Shown in pieces: positions 48,186 to 58,912 of a stretch of 64,000 nucleotides of DNA. The translations under genes were made by a program, and so were the position numbers. Each line of letters starts with the position of its first letter. Position 1 is the first letter of the stretch. Source of the stretch: Ailurus styani (lineage: Eukaryota > Chordata > Mammalia > Carnivora > Ailuridae); assembly GCA_002007465.1 (NCBI GenBank), contig LNAC01000001.1, positions 6,367,085-6,431,084 of the forward strand, in the 5' to 3' direction. The notes below the pieces were generated by a model. That model had not been told where the DNA came from, searched no databases, and was given only the letters and a program-made list of their open reading frames with translations.

Positions 48186-49735
48186 ACTGACTTTAAAACG
48201 TACATTGAAATGCAAAGGACCTAGAATATCCAAAACAACTAGGAAAAGGAGAACAAAGTTGGAGGCATAGATTGCAAAACTTAATCAAAAGCTATAGCCA
48301 GGAGGAGAGTGTGGTATTGCCACGTAGAGAACAACAGAACAGAATGGAGTTCAGAAGTCAACCCATGCATAGATCAAAGCATGTATCAAATACATGTATC
48401 AAAGCATTTATTATTTGCTTTTCAATAAAAGGGCTAAGGTATTTAGTGAGAAAAGCATGATGGTGCCAGAACAATTGGATTTCCAAATGCAAAAAAAAAA
48501 AACCAACAACAAAAAAACCCCAACCCTTACCTCACACCACATGTAAGAATTAACATGAAATAGATCACATATCTTAATGTAGGAAATAAGGTCTTTAAGA
48601 TTATAGTGAAAACCCTAATGATGTGGATTTGTCAAAAATTTCTTAAATGTAACAAAAACAAACGAAAAGCACAAACTACACAATAAAAAATCAGTACATT
48701 GACTTCATTAAAATTTAAAACTTTTGCCCTTTAAACGTCTCTGTTCTGAACATGAAAGGCAAGCCACAGACTGGGACAAAATATTTGTAAATGTTAATCT
48801 GGCAAAGGACTTGTATCTAGAATATAGAAGGAACTTTTTAAACTGAATAATAAGAAAAACAACCCAATTTAAATATGGGGAAAATATTTGAACAGGCGCT
48901 TTATCAAAGAAGATATATAGATGACAAATAGGCACGTGAAAACTGGCGCGGCATTATTCCTCAATGAGGGAGATATAAATTAAAACCACAATGTGGTATT
49001 ATTACACATCCATCACAATGGCTGAAAGGAAAAGGGCCAACCACACCAAGTGCTGGCAAGAATTTGGGGGAACTGGAGTGAATCCTTATGTGCTGTGAGT
49101 TAGAATATAAAGTGTTACAATGACTTCTGAAAACCTTTTGGCTTTCTCTTAAAAAAGCTAAACATAGAACTACCATAGGACCCAGCCAATCCATTCCCAA
49201 TTATTTACTCAAAAGAAATAAAGGTATCGCTCACATGAAGACTGTGCTTAAACATTTGTAGCAGCTTTATTCATGATAGTCAAGAGCTGGGAAAAAAATA
49301 CAAATGCCCCCCACCAGGTGAATGTATCATCAAGCCGCAAGAGATCCATGTGCCCACCCAGCAATGTAACAGAATGAACAATTGATACATACGACAACAC
49401 AGGTGGATCTCAAAATGATGACGCTATAGAAGCATGGCAAAAAAAAAAAAAGAGTACATACTGGATGACTGTACAAGAGTCTATGAGATGCACACTCATC
49501 TAGAATGACAGAAAGCAGATATGTCGGCAGACTGGGGACACAGAGAGGGTCAGGGGACAGCTTACCAAGGGGCACAGGAAACTTTGGGGAAGACCGAGGT
49601 GTTTGCTGTCTTGTCTGTGGAGGTGACTCGTGGGTGCTGATGCAAGCCAAAACTCATCAGACTGTACGCTTTAGATAGATATTTATCATGTGCCAATTTT
49701 AACGCAATAAACTTGTTTTTAAAAACAACAACAAC
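48186..49735 (+). repeat. Old L1 3' half (ORF2 C-terminal region and 3' UTR), sense
   Basis: The sequence follows old L1 in order: 'aggacctagaatatccaaaa', 'caacagaacagaatggagtt', 'catgaaaggcaagccacaga', 'tatctagaatatagaaggaa', 'gatgacaaataggcacgtga', 'ctaaacatagaactaccata', 'agcagctttattcatgatag', then 3' UTR phrases 'ctgatgcaagccaaaactca' and 'cagactgtacgct'. An AATAAA lies near 49,706 and is followed by an A-rich end. Stops break the coding region, so it is inactive. There is an A run with a small insertion near 48.49 kb. Confidence 0.9.
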
Positions 49736-50320
49736 AATGCAAAACAAAGCAGTGAGAAAACTAGCATCGGCCATGGCCCCAAGATGATGAGCTTGGGAGG
49801 AGCTACCCAATACCCCACTGACCTTCCTCTTCCAAGCCTCCCTCAGGATAAGGGGTCAGCAGGAGCATCCTTCACACCGTCTCAGGAAGGGGATCCAAGC
49901 TTCTGAGGAATGGGCCTCCCGGTCTCCCTCAGTGAAGGGCTGGCCTCTTTGGTGGGAATGCCTCCATCTCACAAAGATGGGTTCCCAGCTCTGGGGCTCC
50001 CCGAAGCTCCTCTCTGAATCCTGTGTTGGCAGGGGGCACCCCCGGCCCCTTCCCCAGGTGACCAGGAGCTTGTATCCCTGGCACAGCCGACAAATATTTT
50101 GTTGTCCTGTGACACTATCAGGAAACCATTCATTGGAAGAATCGTCTGCAATTCCTGCCCCTGAGCATCCAAACTCCTTACAGGGCAACCCCACCGCATT
50201 GGGCACCGTGGCTCTCTGCACACCCCTGTCCCCCCACTGTGGCCATAGCAACAAATGACAACTACTGGCAGGATTGGGATGTGATACTTTTTAACATAAC
50301 AATTCAATAGCAGTCACAAT
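49736..50320. other. Unannotated sequence
   Basis: Opposed frames of 108 (+) and 132 (-) codons occupy 49.86-50.26 kb. Neither has splice signals or a family I recognise. Confidence 0.4.
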
Positions 50321-50324
50321 AAGT

Positions 50325-50485
50325 AATAATTGATTATTATTTTACACTTTAAGGAGAACTCCCCTTTCCATTATCTCATTGAATTAGCAAGAATTATGTG
50401 ATCCATACAAGGTTACATGATTCGGGAACGGCAGAGCTGGGTTCAAAGCCAAGACTGCATCCTAGGCCACGTGCTAATGCTTTCC
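50325..50485 (-). repeat. MIR SINE, antisense
   Basis: 'ttttacactttaaggagaac', 'tacatgattcgggaacggca' and 'gagctgggttcaaagccaag' follow antisense MIR. Confidence 0.75.
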
Positions 50486-51065
50486 AAACTTTGTGAAATT
50501 TGTACACCACTTGTCCTCTCATTTAATTGTTTTCTTTAAGTTGATTACCTTTCATGAAACAATACATCGATTTTAAAATTTCATGCCACTTCTGAAAATG
50601 GAAAGTAAGTCTCCCTTTTCACAAATGGGGAAAAAATAACTAGAAAAACAAATGCAATAAACACAAAACAATGTTATTAACAGCTGGCTTTAAAGTTGTC
50701 TGCAGAAGGCTCTGAGCCTGGGCCGGCATCGGAAAGGTGTTAAGATGAATGTCCAATGGGACTTTGTTCCTGGCTGGACCCAGAGTGGTTCCAAGAGGAC
50801 TAGAAAGAGAATAACTTTGTCCCTGGGTAACTCCATCGGCAACTACTGCCTAGCCCTGTGCCACCAAAATCATCTGGGTGCCTCTGACCATAAGGCTCAG
50901 CCACCCCTCTAGAAGCCTGTGAACAGGTGTGGACACGGTCCTGCTGTGAGTGCCGCCATCTTACCGGCTCTCGGGCAGCATGGCCGTCAGATGAGCGCTG
51001 GCTTCGTGTCTTTGACCCAGGTCTGAGCCCTGACTCCAGAACGTGGGCTGCTCCAGCTGTCTCCT
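50486..51065. other. Unannotated sequence
   Basis: Nothing recognised. Confidence 0.5.
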
Positions 51066-51069
51066 TCCG

Positions 51070-51515
51070 TGCTGGTTGTGGTTCTCCAGAGAAACAGAAC
51101 CAGTAGGAGATAGGTGGATGGACAGTAGGCAGATAGGTAGGTCAATATTGAGGAGGAGGACCTGGCTTGTGCAGATATGGTGGCTGAGGTGGGCCACAGT
51201 CTGCCATTTGCGAGCTGGAGACAGGGAAGCTGGTGGTAGCGCTCCATCTGAGTCTGAAGGCCTGAGAACCAGACCAGCCTGCGGTGTCCACCGGGCTCCA
51301 AGGGCAGGAGAAGATGGATGGATCTCCCAGTTGGACCAATGAGGCAGAAAGCACAAAGAGGAAATTCCCCTTCCTCTTCCTCTCTGTTCCGGCCAGGCCC
51401 TCTGTGGATCTGAGGGCAATCTCCTCTAGGAGTCTGCTGATGACTCCAGTGCTAGTGTCGTCGGGAAACACCCTCCCAGACACACCAGAAATCATGCTCT
51501 GGCCTCCCGTGGGGC
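51070..51515 (+). repeat. Old medium-reiterated mammalian repeat (near complete)
   Basis: It begins with 'gttctccagagaaacagaac', continues with 'gagtctgaaggcctgagaac' and 'ggcaggagaagatggatgga', and ends with 'gaaacaccctcccagacaca' and 'ccagaaatcatg'. It belongs to the same family as the copy at 3.60-3.90 kb. Overlapping frames of 119 and 158 codons fall inside it and are not genes. Confidence 0.65.
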
Positions 51516-51640
51516 CTCCACCCCAGTCCACAAGAAAGACGACCCAGCACCGCGGGGGAGCCTGGCTGGCGTCTAGAAGGGGCTCTGGTCGGAGGAAGTG
51601 CTGTGGGCGCTGGCACACAGCGCTGCCCGAGGCCTCACGC

Positions 51641-51820
51641 TGACAGGGAGCACCACACGGACGGGGAGCAATACACTGACCGGGAGCACCACACTGATAG
51701 GGAGCATCACACTGAAGGGGAGCACCACACTGACCGGGAGCACCGCACTGACCGGGAGCACCACGTGGACCGGGAGCATCGCACTGACCGGAAGCACCAC
51801 ACTGATAGGGAGCACCATCC
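51641..51820. repeat. 18-bp minisatellite, ten units
   Basis: Ten head-to-tail units of exactly 18 bases, typical unit 'tgaccgggagcaccacac', with 0-5 substitutions each and no length change. Since 18 is a multiple of 3 and the unit has no stop, several frames on both strands stay open, giving 6-residue repeats such as TLTGST, DREHHT and LPVSVV. That explains the 144-, 153- and 137-codon frames here. Confidence 0.97.
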
Positions 51821-51824
51821 CGTC

Positions 51825-52345
51825 TGGGGCCCGCGCCACCGGCTCAGATGCTCAGATGCGTCCTCCTGCTGGCAGGCCCACCTCCGAGCGCCAGGCGGCC
51901 CGTGCCGTGTGGGGTGGGCCCGGCCGGTTCCTGCGGCTGCTCGGCCCGCACAGGAGGCCGCCGCGCGGGCAGCTGCTCCCACTCTCTGGCCGGCCTGCGG
52001 GGCCTCTGGTCTCCGATACGGAGGGGATTTGATTGGCCACCGAGCCTTCCAGCAAAAAGCGTGACTGCCTGCCCCCCTCCTGCAACGCTGGGAATGGACT
52101 TGACTGCCGAAGCCCCGCATGGCGGCCGAGGGAGACGTTCCCGGGCATCTTCAAGGTCAGAAGGGAGAGTGAGGAGCGTAAATACGGAGGGGGCATTGCT
52201 GCAGCAGAGCGAACGCTGCCGGGAGACCCGCAGAGGCAGAGATGAGCTCCACACAGCTGGCGGCCGGCCCGCCGCACCTCCTCGCGCGGGGTTTTTCTCT
52301 GGAGCACTGTCTGGAGCTGGCTGGCACCCTCCCACTTTGCGGGTG
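51825..52345. other. CpG-rich patch, possible CpG island
   Basis: By eye this is the densest CpG stretch of the window, e.g. 'ggccgccgcgcgggcagctg' near 51.96 kb. It directly follows the 18-bp minisatellite. No TATA box, start codon in good context or recognisable exon follows on either strand. Open frames of up to 175 codons on both strands reflect the composition. It may be an orphan CpG island or simply subtelomere-like GC-rich DNA. I did not compute observed/expected CpG. Confidence 0.45.
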
Positions 52346-52764
52346 GGGCCGCGGGCAAAATGTGGTTTTTCTTAAAACCATCTGTTTTCCGTTAGAGATG
52401 CTCTGTCCCCCAGTGTAAGGACTCCAGAGGCGTCTGTATTCACAGACCCTAAACACAATCTCAGGGAAGGCCACCTGCTCCCCCAGAGTTGGGGGTCAAG
52501 CTCAGCCCCTCCCCCGAGGGGGCCACATCACCTCCGCCTGCAAAGGCTGCTGCTTCCCTTCGGTCCCCTCCCGGGTTCGTCTGGGACCAGCAGTAAAGGA
52601 CACACTCCTGGAGCTTCCGGCCCACCTGTGCGTGAAGACGGGGCATCAGGCCAGTAACTGGGAAGGCCAGGATGTGGCTCTGGCCGTTCTATTTTAATGA
52701 GATCATGGTTCAGCTCACTGGGTTAGTAAGTACGTGGGAGCTGGCTTTGTGTGGGTGCAGGAGT

Positions 52765-52925
52765 GCTGGATGGGGTAACAGGGAGCCTGGCCATCTGGGG
52801 TCTGAACAGAGCCGCCCCTGTGACACTGGGCAAGTCATTTATCTTCCCAGCGCCTCTGTTTCCCCAACTGCAAAATAAGAATAAGTTTGTCTCTCCGGGT
52901 CGTGGTGAGGCTCCTGCTTCACTCC
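52765..52925 (+). repeat. MIR SINE
   Basis: 'tgacactgggcaagtcattt', 'atcttcccagcgcctctgtt' and 'tccccaactgcaaaataaga' in MIR order. Confidence 0.85.
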
Positions 52926-53488
52926 AGTTCACTCCGATGTATGGGACGCTGGCGAGCCCTGCCAACGATGACCGTGCACCTGCCACAGGTGGTCACGGGG
53001 AGGGAGAGAATCCGCAGTCCCTGGATCTCCTGCTCGGGGCCACGTGAGGCTGGCTGTGCCGGCGCTCCCCAGGAAAGTGGGGCCCTAAAGTGCACGTGCC
53101 CTCCCATGGGGTCCTCAGCATACCCACAGCCCTTAAGTAAACAGAATTCACCTGCATTCCATTTTTCACGCAAAACACCCTGATGTCAACTGAGTGATTG
53201 AAAAGAATCAAAATACAAGCAAACCTCTCTACCCCTCCCAATGCGTATGTCTGTTTTCTTCAGGAGGAATGTTCCTAGCTTGCATTGGATTTTCCAAGGA
53301 ACAATGACTTAAACAGAGTTAAGAACCACTTTGCTATGCTTCCAAAGGGTACAGGGAGAGAGCATTCTTTAGGCTACAGAAGGGGAGGTTTAAAGGCACT
53401 GGAATCCCCTCTCCCAAAGGTGAAAGGTCATTCTATGAGCTCTCCCAGGGTTGAAAGGTCATCCCATGAAAAGCTGTTCTCTGTCATT
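52926..53488. other. Unannotated sequence
   Basis: Nothing recognised. The tandem-like pair 'aaaggtgaaaggtcattc' and 'gttgaaaggtcatccca' at 53.42-53.47 kb is a short local duplication. Confidence 0.45.
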
Positions 53489-53504
53489 AAAGATGATGTG
53501 GTGG

Positions 53505-53703
53505 TGGAGTGCCTCGGTGGCTTGGTTGAGCGTCCAACTCTTAGATTCAACTCATGCCATGATCTCAGGGTCATGAGATCAAGTCCCACGTCAGGCTCCG
53601 TGCTCAGCGTGGAGTCTGCTTGAAGACTCTCTCTCCCCGTCTTCCCCATCCCCCCACCCCGCTCTCTCTTTCTCGCTTAAATAAGTAAATAAATGAAACC
53701 TTT
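53505..53703 (+). repeat. CanSINE with 16-bp target duplication
   Basis: A diverged head 'tggagtgcctcggtggcttg', body 'cagcgtggagtctgcttga' and tail 'aaataagtaaataaatgaaa'. Target duplication: 'aaagatgatgtggtgg' (53489-53504) and 'aaggatgatgtggtgg' (53704-53719). Confidence 0.95.
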
Positions 53704-53892
53704 AAGGATGATGTGGTGGCATGGAGGAATGCATGTCACAGAGAAGGAGCTTCTATTGCAAACAAGGAAAACTTTTCTACCAGCAAAAGTAGTGCAAGCT
53801 GCCTCATGAGGGACAGAAGTGTTGGTTTCACAGAAGGTTCTAGTGGCAACTAGATAACTGTTTGTCGGGATGTTCTATAAGAAATTCCTGCC

Positions 53893-54116
53893 GTGGGGCG
53901 CCTGGGTGGCTCAGTCAGTTAAGCATCTGCCTTCGACTCAGGTCATGATCCCAGGGTCCTGAGATCGAACTTCGAGTCAGGCTCCCTGCTCAGCGGGAAG
54001 CCTGCTTCTCCCTCTCCTGCTCCCCCTGCTTGCACGCTCTCTCTCCCTCTCTTTTTTTTTTCTTTCTCTCGTGCTTTCTCTCAAATAAATAAATAAAATC
54101 TTCAAGGGAAAAAAAA
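53893..54116 (+). repeat. CanSINE, well preserved, 14-bp target duplication
   Basis: Intact head 'ggggcgcctgggtggctcag', body 'cagcgggaagcctgcttctc', a T run at 54.05 kb within the CT tract, and an A tail. The target duplication 'aagaaattcctgcc' is perfect (53879-53892 and 54117-54130), consistent with a fairly recent insertion. Confidence 0.97.
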
Positions 54117-54130
54117 AAGAAATTCCTGCC

Positions 54131-54865
54131 TTGAGGGAAACGCTGAGCTACATAACTCCAGTGATCCCTCCCCTCTGCTTGATTTTAAGACTCTGAGATT
54201 GACAGACATCAAAATATTTGTTGGAAGTTTGTTCAAACTGTTATAGCCAACATTCATTTCATTAATGAAAAGCAAAACAGATACAATCTTCCTTCAGAAA
54301 GATTGTCTATCTTCTCATTTTTTAACTTTTTTGTCTCTACAGTTTACATTTCCAGAAAGTTCCCCTCATCCAATCCCCACTTCCCTGATGAAAATTCCCT
54401 GACAAACTCAAAAACATGAATGGTGGCGAAGAGTATTATTTCCCTAAATAAAACTAAGCTGTGGGCATTGCATATTCTCATGGTCTTCCTGCTGTAGAGT
54501 GTATGAGACCTGGTCTGATGCTGGAGGTGTACAGAGTATAAGGGAGCGAAGGTCACATCATCTACTCGGTGCTGACAGGTAGCATTTTCACCCGTCAGTT
54601 AGTCTCTGAAGTTTGACTTCATGAATAATTTGATTCCTCCTGTTTTCCCAGAGAACCATAAACTGTAGTCACTTGGTATCATGTGCAATCATTTTCATAG
54701 AAGGCAGGCTCTGAAGATTTATGCTACAGCTTTCCTACCTGTTATCTCAACATGCTTAAATGTTTGGTAGTCAGGCATTCCATAAGACCAAGGAAGAAAC
54801 TGTTCAAAACCCAAATTTCAGGGTCTGACTTCTGGTTTGTAATCAAACCTAATGGCAAAAGGTGA
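54131..54865. other. Unannotated AT-rich sequence
   Basis: A strong pyrimidine tract plus AG ('ttttttgtctctacag') ends at 54,342, but all three frames after it stop within about 30 codons. There is no recognisable repeat. Confidence 0.4.
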
Positions 54866-54869
54866 CATT

Positions 54870-55259
54870 TCACATGGTAGATAAAAGAGCATGATTTGCT
54901 CCTAAACTAAACACTTCCCTACATCCATCTTCTACCTGAATTTCTTGGCCTAACCCATCAAAATGATTGGGGTTATGACCGATACGAATTGCTGGGGTTT
55001 CCTCTTTGTACAGTTGAAGTAATGGTCCTTTGTCTTTCCTTTTTTCTGGATGTCCTTTCGGCAACATAACCAGGAAGTAAACAGTCCTCAGTTCTCGGGC
55101 CAGCTTTCCATGAAAATCTTCTTTCCGGAAGGGGGCCCCTGCTGGGACCCCCCCCCCCATAGTCTCAGGAGAATGGCATCTGACAAATAGGGCCAAAATG
55201 ATAGATTCCTTGGCTTCAGGACATCTTACATATTTATGGATGACATCTCTCTCCATCAA
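54870..55259 (-). other. Unidentified 129-codon open frame, possible pseudogene fragment
   Basis: The frame begins MMERDVIHKYV and ends NHALLSTM before a TGA. It has mixed composition, including charged stretches such as LPKGHPEKRKDKGPLL, and unlike most frames here it is not low complexity. Against a gene: there are no splice sites or promoter, and an 11-base C/G homopolymer (+ 55,149-55,159) sits in the middle, a typical frameshift point. I recognise no family. It could be an old retrocopy, a fragment of an unknown repeat, or chance. Confidence 0.2.
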
Positions 55260-55728
55260 GATTCATGATCTAGATTTTCAGCTACCAAGAGGGACCTCAG
55301 CCGTTGTCCTAGCAAGTGTCACATGAATGTGGCCTTTTCATTGTTCAGATTCACAGAACATAGTGAACCAAAGTCAGAGGCAATGCAAAAATGCAGTTAG
55401 AAGACCACCACCCTCACAACTAAATTTCCCTCTTTCAGATTTCCAAGGTAGTATGGCAGAGAACCTATTTCATCTGCAAAACCTTAACATGAGTCAGGGA
55501 AAGTTTTGTAAACAGCATTTCAACTTATTGAATTTTCAACTGAATTTTAATTAATACTTCAATTGAATTTTAATTAATATTCTTCTAATCATTTAGCAAA
55601 CTCTTTCAAAAAGTCAGTCTGCAACTGTGTCACATGTTACAACCGTGAATTTTTAACACCTTATTTCCACATTAGTTGGAAGGCTAAAAAATTGAAACTT
55701 GGAGGTTAAAGTAAAATGGTTGATATGT

Positions 55729-55920
55729 GGGTGCCTGGGTGGCTCAGTGGGTTAAAGCCTCTGCCTTCAGCTCAGGTCATGATCTCAGGGTCCTCAGATC
55801 GAGGCCCACATCGGGCTCTCTGCTCAGCAGGGAGCCTGCTTCCCCCCTCTCTCTGCCTGCCTCTCTGCCTCCTTGTGATCTCTCTCTCTGTGTCAAATAA
55901 ATAAATAAAATCTTTTTTAA
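55729..55920 (+). repeat. Young mustelid-type CanSINE, 16-bp perfect target duplication
   Basis: It carries the extra-A variant 'ggttaaagcctctgcc', then 'catgatctcagggtcctcag', 'gctctctgctcagcaggga' and tail 'aaataaataaataaaatctt'. The target duplication 'aaaatggttgatatgt' is perfect (55713-55728 and 55921-55936). Intact tRNA-like A and B box regions lie in the head. Confidence 0.97.
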
Positions 55921-55936
55921 AAAATGGTTGATATGT

Positions 55937-57005
55937 AAGAATTCTGTGATAAACCTTAATTGTGCAATTAGGTGTCTTATAGGACAGCCCATGTTGTGTA
56001 TAAAGCAACCCGTATCTCTTGCATGAAAGTTGGCTGTTAGTATGATCTCAGGATTTGTGTCATGAGATGACTATTTCTAATGCAAATTACAGCTTACACA
56101 CAACTGTTGAGTTACAGAGCCTGGGAGACTTACTAAGTCTGTTATTAGCAATTCCCGGAAATTGATTACCTGAAGAACAGTCGGATCTTTACTATTTTGT
56201 GGCAGAGATGATAATCACAACTGTTAGTTGTCAGGGTAATTTTTTTTTCCTCTAAAAAAACATTCATTAAAACTGCTGGAAATCATGCTGGTTAAAACAG
56301 GAGTTTGCAATTTTCCAAGTACTTTATGCGGCTTAGAGGAGAATTCATTATAACAACAGAGCACCAAGCGACTCCATTTGTGTGAAACAATGACCTCTTT
56401 GGAAATGCTGGATGTGTAACAAAATGAATGTACATTGCCCTCACAGAGATAAAAATATTGATCTTAGGAGCATCACAGCCTAAAGACTACAGGTTATTGG
56501 AAAATAATGAAATCTCTCCTTTCTGTTCCAGCATCTTAACGCCCCTGATTATCACTGGGCTACTTAATTATCCAGTGAGCACATCTTCAGTAATGGGCAG
56601 AGTTCTAAAGAGAAGCAATCAAAAATTTCTGGTTTGATTTTTTTTCCTTGTTGTTTTTTCCCCTGAGAGGTTAAAATTAAGTGCCTTCCTCCCTCCTGTA
56701 ATACAGTCTGGAGTCAGGACTGTCGAGAAAACACGATGCTGGAGGTCAAGAAAAAACCTCAGTAAATTGAAGCCACCTGATAATTGAATTTAAAATGTTC
56801 TTCTTTCCAAATTAACCAGACACCATCTTGGTTACTAAACCAATTCCCACTTTCCTGCTAGTTTCCTGGACTCATGATGGTGTAATGAATTCTCTATTCT
56901 GAATTGACTCTTCTTAGCCTAATTCCACTGGACTTGAAAAACAAAAGCAACAGCAAGACCGATTTCCTCTCTACAAGTTTCTCTTAAAATATAAAGGCTA
57001 TAGAG
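55937..57005. other. Unannotated AT-rich sequence
   Basis: No transposon is recognised. A 69-codon + frame (56428-56637) spans an acceptor-like 'tctcctttctgttccag' at 56,530, but its product matches nothing I know. Confidence 0.4.
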
Positions 57006-57009
57006 GCAT

Positions 57010-58201
57010 TGGTAGGTTAAAAGTGAAAGGATTGAAACGATAAACCATAATGTTTACTAGAGGTATAAATTATAGGAAACTGCTGTGGCTCTATTAATAT
57101 CAGACATAGGATTAAAGGCAGGGAGAACTACAAGAGATAAAGAGGGAGATTTTTAGTAATAAAAGGGTCCACTAATCAGAAAGACAACGGTTCTAAATGT
57201 GTTTGCACCCAATCGCAGAGCATAGAAACACATTAAAAAATAAATTGCTAGAGGGAGAAGTTGGGGATAAAAAGCATAGTTAATGATTTTAACATTCCAC
57301 TCTCAGTAATTGATGGACCAATAGACAAAAGTCCAACAAATAGAGAATACACAAGGGATAAACCTGGAATATTCAAGGAAGTCCCGAAAACCAAAAGGAA
57401 AGGACAGCCCCAATAGAAAAATGGGGGGAAGAGACGAACAACTTACAGAAGAGGAATCCCCAAAAACCAGCAGGCAAATGCAAAGACACTCAAATGTGTT
57501 AGTAATCAGAGAGTGACAATTAAACCGGTGAGGAGATACACATCGCATCTATAAGACGGGCGAAAATTTAGGAAGTGGGATGACTCTGAGCACTGAAGGC
57601 ATGCAGAAATGTGAACTTTCCATGGACTACTGGTAAAAATGTAAAAAGTTACAGCCATTCTGAGAGCAATTTTGGCTCTTTTTAGTCAAAGTAAATATTA
57701 CAGGCCCTGTGATCCAGTAAATCTCACTCCGGATGTGCGTCCCCAAGAAAGTCCCCAGCAGATCCAGAAAGGGACACGCACAAGCGTGTTCCCAAAAAGG
57801 ACGCAGACAAGCACAGAATTATGAATAACAATGGGGCGGGGGGAGGGGATGGTTTACTAGGCACGTGGTGATGGCTCGCCGTGGACTGTTTACCGTGGCG
57901 GGAAGCAAGGACACAGATCTTTAGCAATGGGGGTGAACCTTCATCTGAGTGCTCAGTGAAGAAAGAAACAGAATGAGACGCAGAACCAAATCTCATTTAT
58001 GTAAAATACAAATGCATGTCCACAAACAGCAGTGCTCATTTTGGAAAAACCCTGACTAACAAAAACAAAGTCATTGAATTAGCATCGTTCCCTAGGGCGG
58101 GGAGGGGAATAAGAATGGAGATTTGGGGTAAAAGGAAATAAAGATGAAAACGAAGGTGTGGGAGGAAGAAAGAAAGGGAAAACAGAATGCATAAAAACAT
58201 C

Positions 58202-58240
<39 letters not shown>

Positions 58241-58590
58241 ATTTAGACACCACGTGCATTTGTAGTCAGAAGGGCGTAATCAATGACAGTAAATCCACTA
58301 AATAGATTATTAAGATTGTGTAGGAACTTTGTCAATGCTTATGATATCATGCTTAATTAAAAAAAGATACACATTTTATCACAATAAGAATATGACCATT
58401 TTTTAAAAAGAAAGTGTTTACATACATATATACATATGAAAAAAGATCAGAAAGGAAAGAATTAAAATGCTAGAAATAGTAGTATTGGGATGATGTGGAT
58501 TATGGATCCTTGTTTTCCTTTTTCTATTTACTTGGTTACATTTACATTTATATATATTTATTTTCATGAGCTCTGTTTCTTTGTAATCTG
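57010..58590 (+). repeat. Old L1 with internal deletion, sense
   Basis: At 57.01-57.36 kb the order 'ctctattaatatcagacata', 'acaagagataaagagggaga', 'gacaacggttctaaatgtg', 'taacattccactctcagtaa' matches the ORF2 endonuclease domain. From 57.43 kb 'acaacttacagaagaggaat' and 'cactcaaatgtgttagtaat' match the far 3' part of ORF2. The reverse-transcriptase core between them is absent. 3' UTR-like sequence continues with a CA tract at 58.2 kb to about 58.59 kb. It is inactive. The 3' boundary is approximate. Confidence 0.75.
58204..58239. repeat. (CA)n microsatellite
   Basis: Eighteen uninterrupted AC units. Confidence 0.97.
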
Positions 58591-58614
58591 TATTCTCGTT
58601 TCTCTTTCTTTCAG

Positions 58615-58751
58615 ATAGAATATTGATCCCTTATAAGCAAATACTGAAAAAGAACAAGTTTTTACCTGAAATCAAAGTGTATCTAGATACTTCCCAGATC
58701 TCCAGACTGGCCAAAAAGCTGGTCAGTTGGAACCGTGCCTTCCATACCTAA
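58615..58751 (+). CDS. Candidate 3'-terminal coding exon of an unidentified gene
   Basis: The only stretch that looks like a real coding exon. Seen directly: a pyrimidine-rich run 'gtttctctttctttcag' ends at 58,614. From 58,615 two bases (AT) complete a split codon and 44 codons follow, starting RILIPYKQIL, with KVYLDTSQIS in the middle, ending LVSWNRAFHT, then TAA at 58,749-58,751. The peptide has a balanced, protein-like composition with no low-complexity runs; Lys/Leu/Ile-rich segments suggest helices. An AATAAA at 58,888-58,893 is followed by GT-rich sequence, as expected of a last exon. The predicted phase needs an upstream exon ending one base into a codon; I could not find it with confidence, so it may lie in the window or to the left. 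I do not recognise the family. Alternatives: an alternative or lncRNA terminal exon, or chance. Confidence 0.4.
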
Positions 58752-58912
58752 GCGTGGCATACCTGTGTCTCAGTGACCCCAAGAGTGAAGGCTGTGTGTG
58801 TGTTCTGCTCACGTGAGTGAACGAACATCTTTGGACTTCTCTGGGATCTGGGATCCTGCTAACAGGGACCTATGGGTTGTACCTTGAAATAAATTCTGTT
58901 AAAAATCGGAAG
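58752..58912 (+). other. Candidate 3' UTR of the terminal exon
   Basis: The unique sequence after the TAA stop includes the hexamer AATAAA (58,888-58,893). Cleavage would fall about 15-25 bases later. The UTR is short, about 160 bases. It depends wholly on the exon call. Confidence 0.35.
58888..58893 (+). terminator. Polyadenylation signal AATAAA
   Basis: A canonical hexamer with 'tagtagcttgtggtc' GT-rich sequence about 30 bases downstream. It is positioned correctly for the candidate terminal exon and is not inside a recognised transposon. Confidence 0.45.

Noticed and set aside
49706..49711. AATAAA as a gene poly(A) signal
   Set aside because: It belongs to the 3' end of the sense L1 remnant.
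51641..51820. CRISPR-like regular repeats
   Set aside because: The 18-bp units are contiguous with no spacers, there are no cas genes, and the DNA is mammalian.
51598..52375. Frames of 137-175 codons on both strands
   Set aside because: They are created by the stop-free 18-bp minisatellite and the CpG-rich patch. Five or more overlapping frames cannot all be genes and none has splice or start support.
54326..54578. Exon between a strong acceptor (54,342) and a donor-like 'gacaggtagca' (54,578)
   Set aside because: All three frames contain early stops. It could be non-coding, but nothing else supports it.
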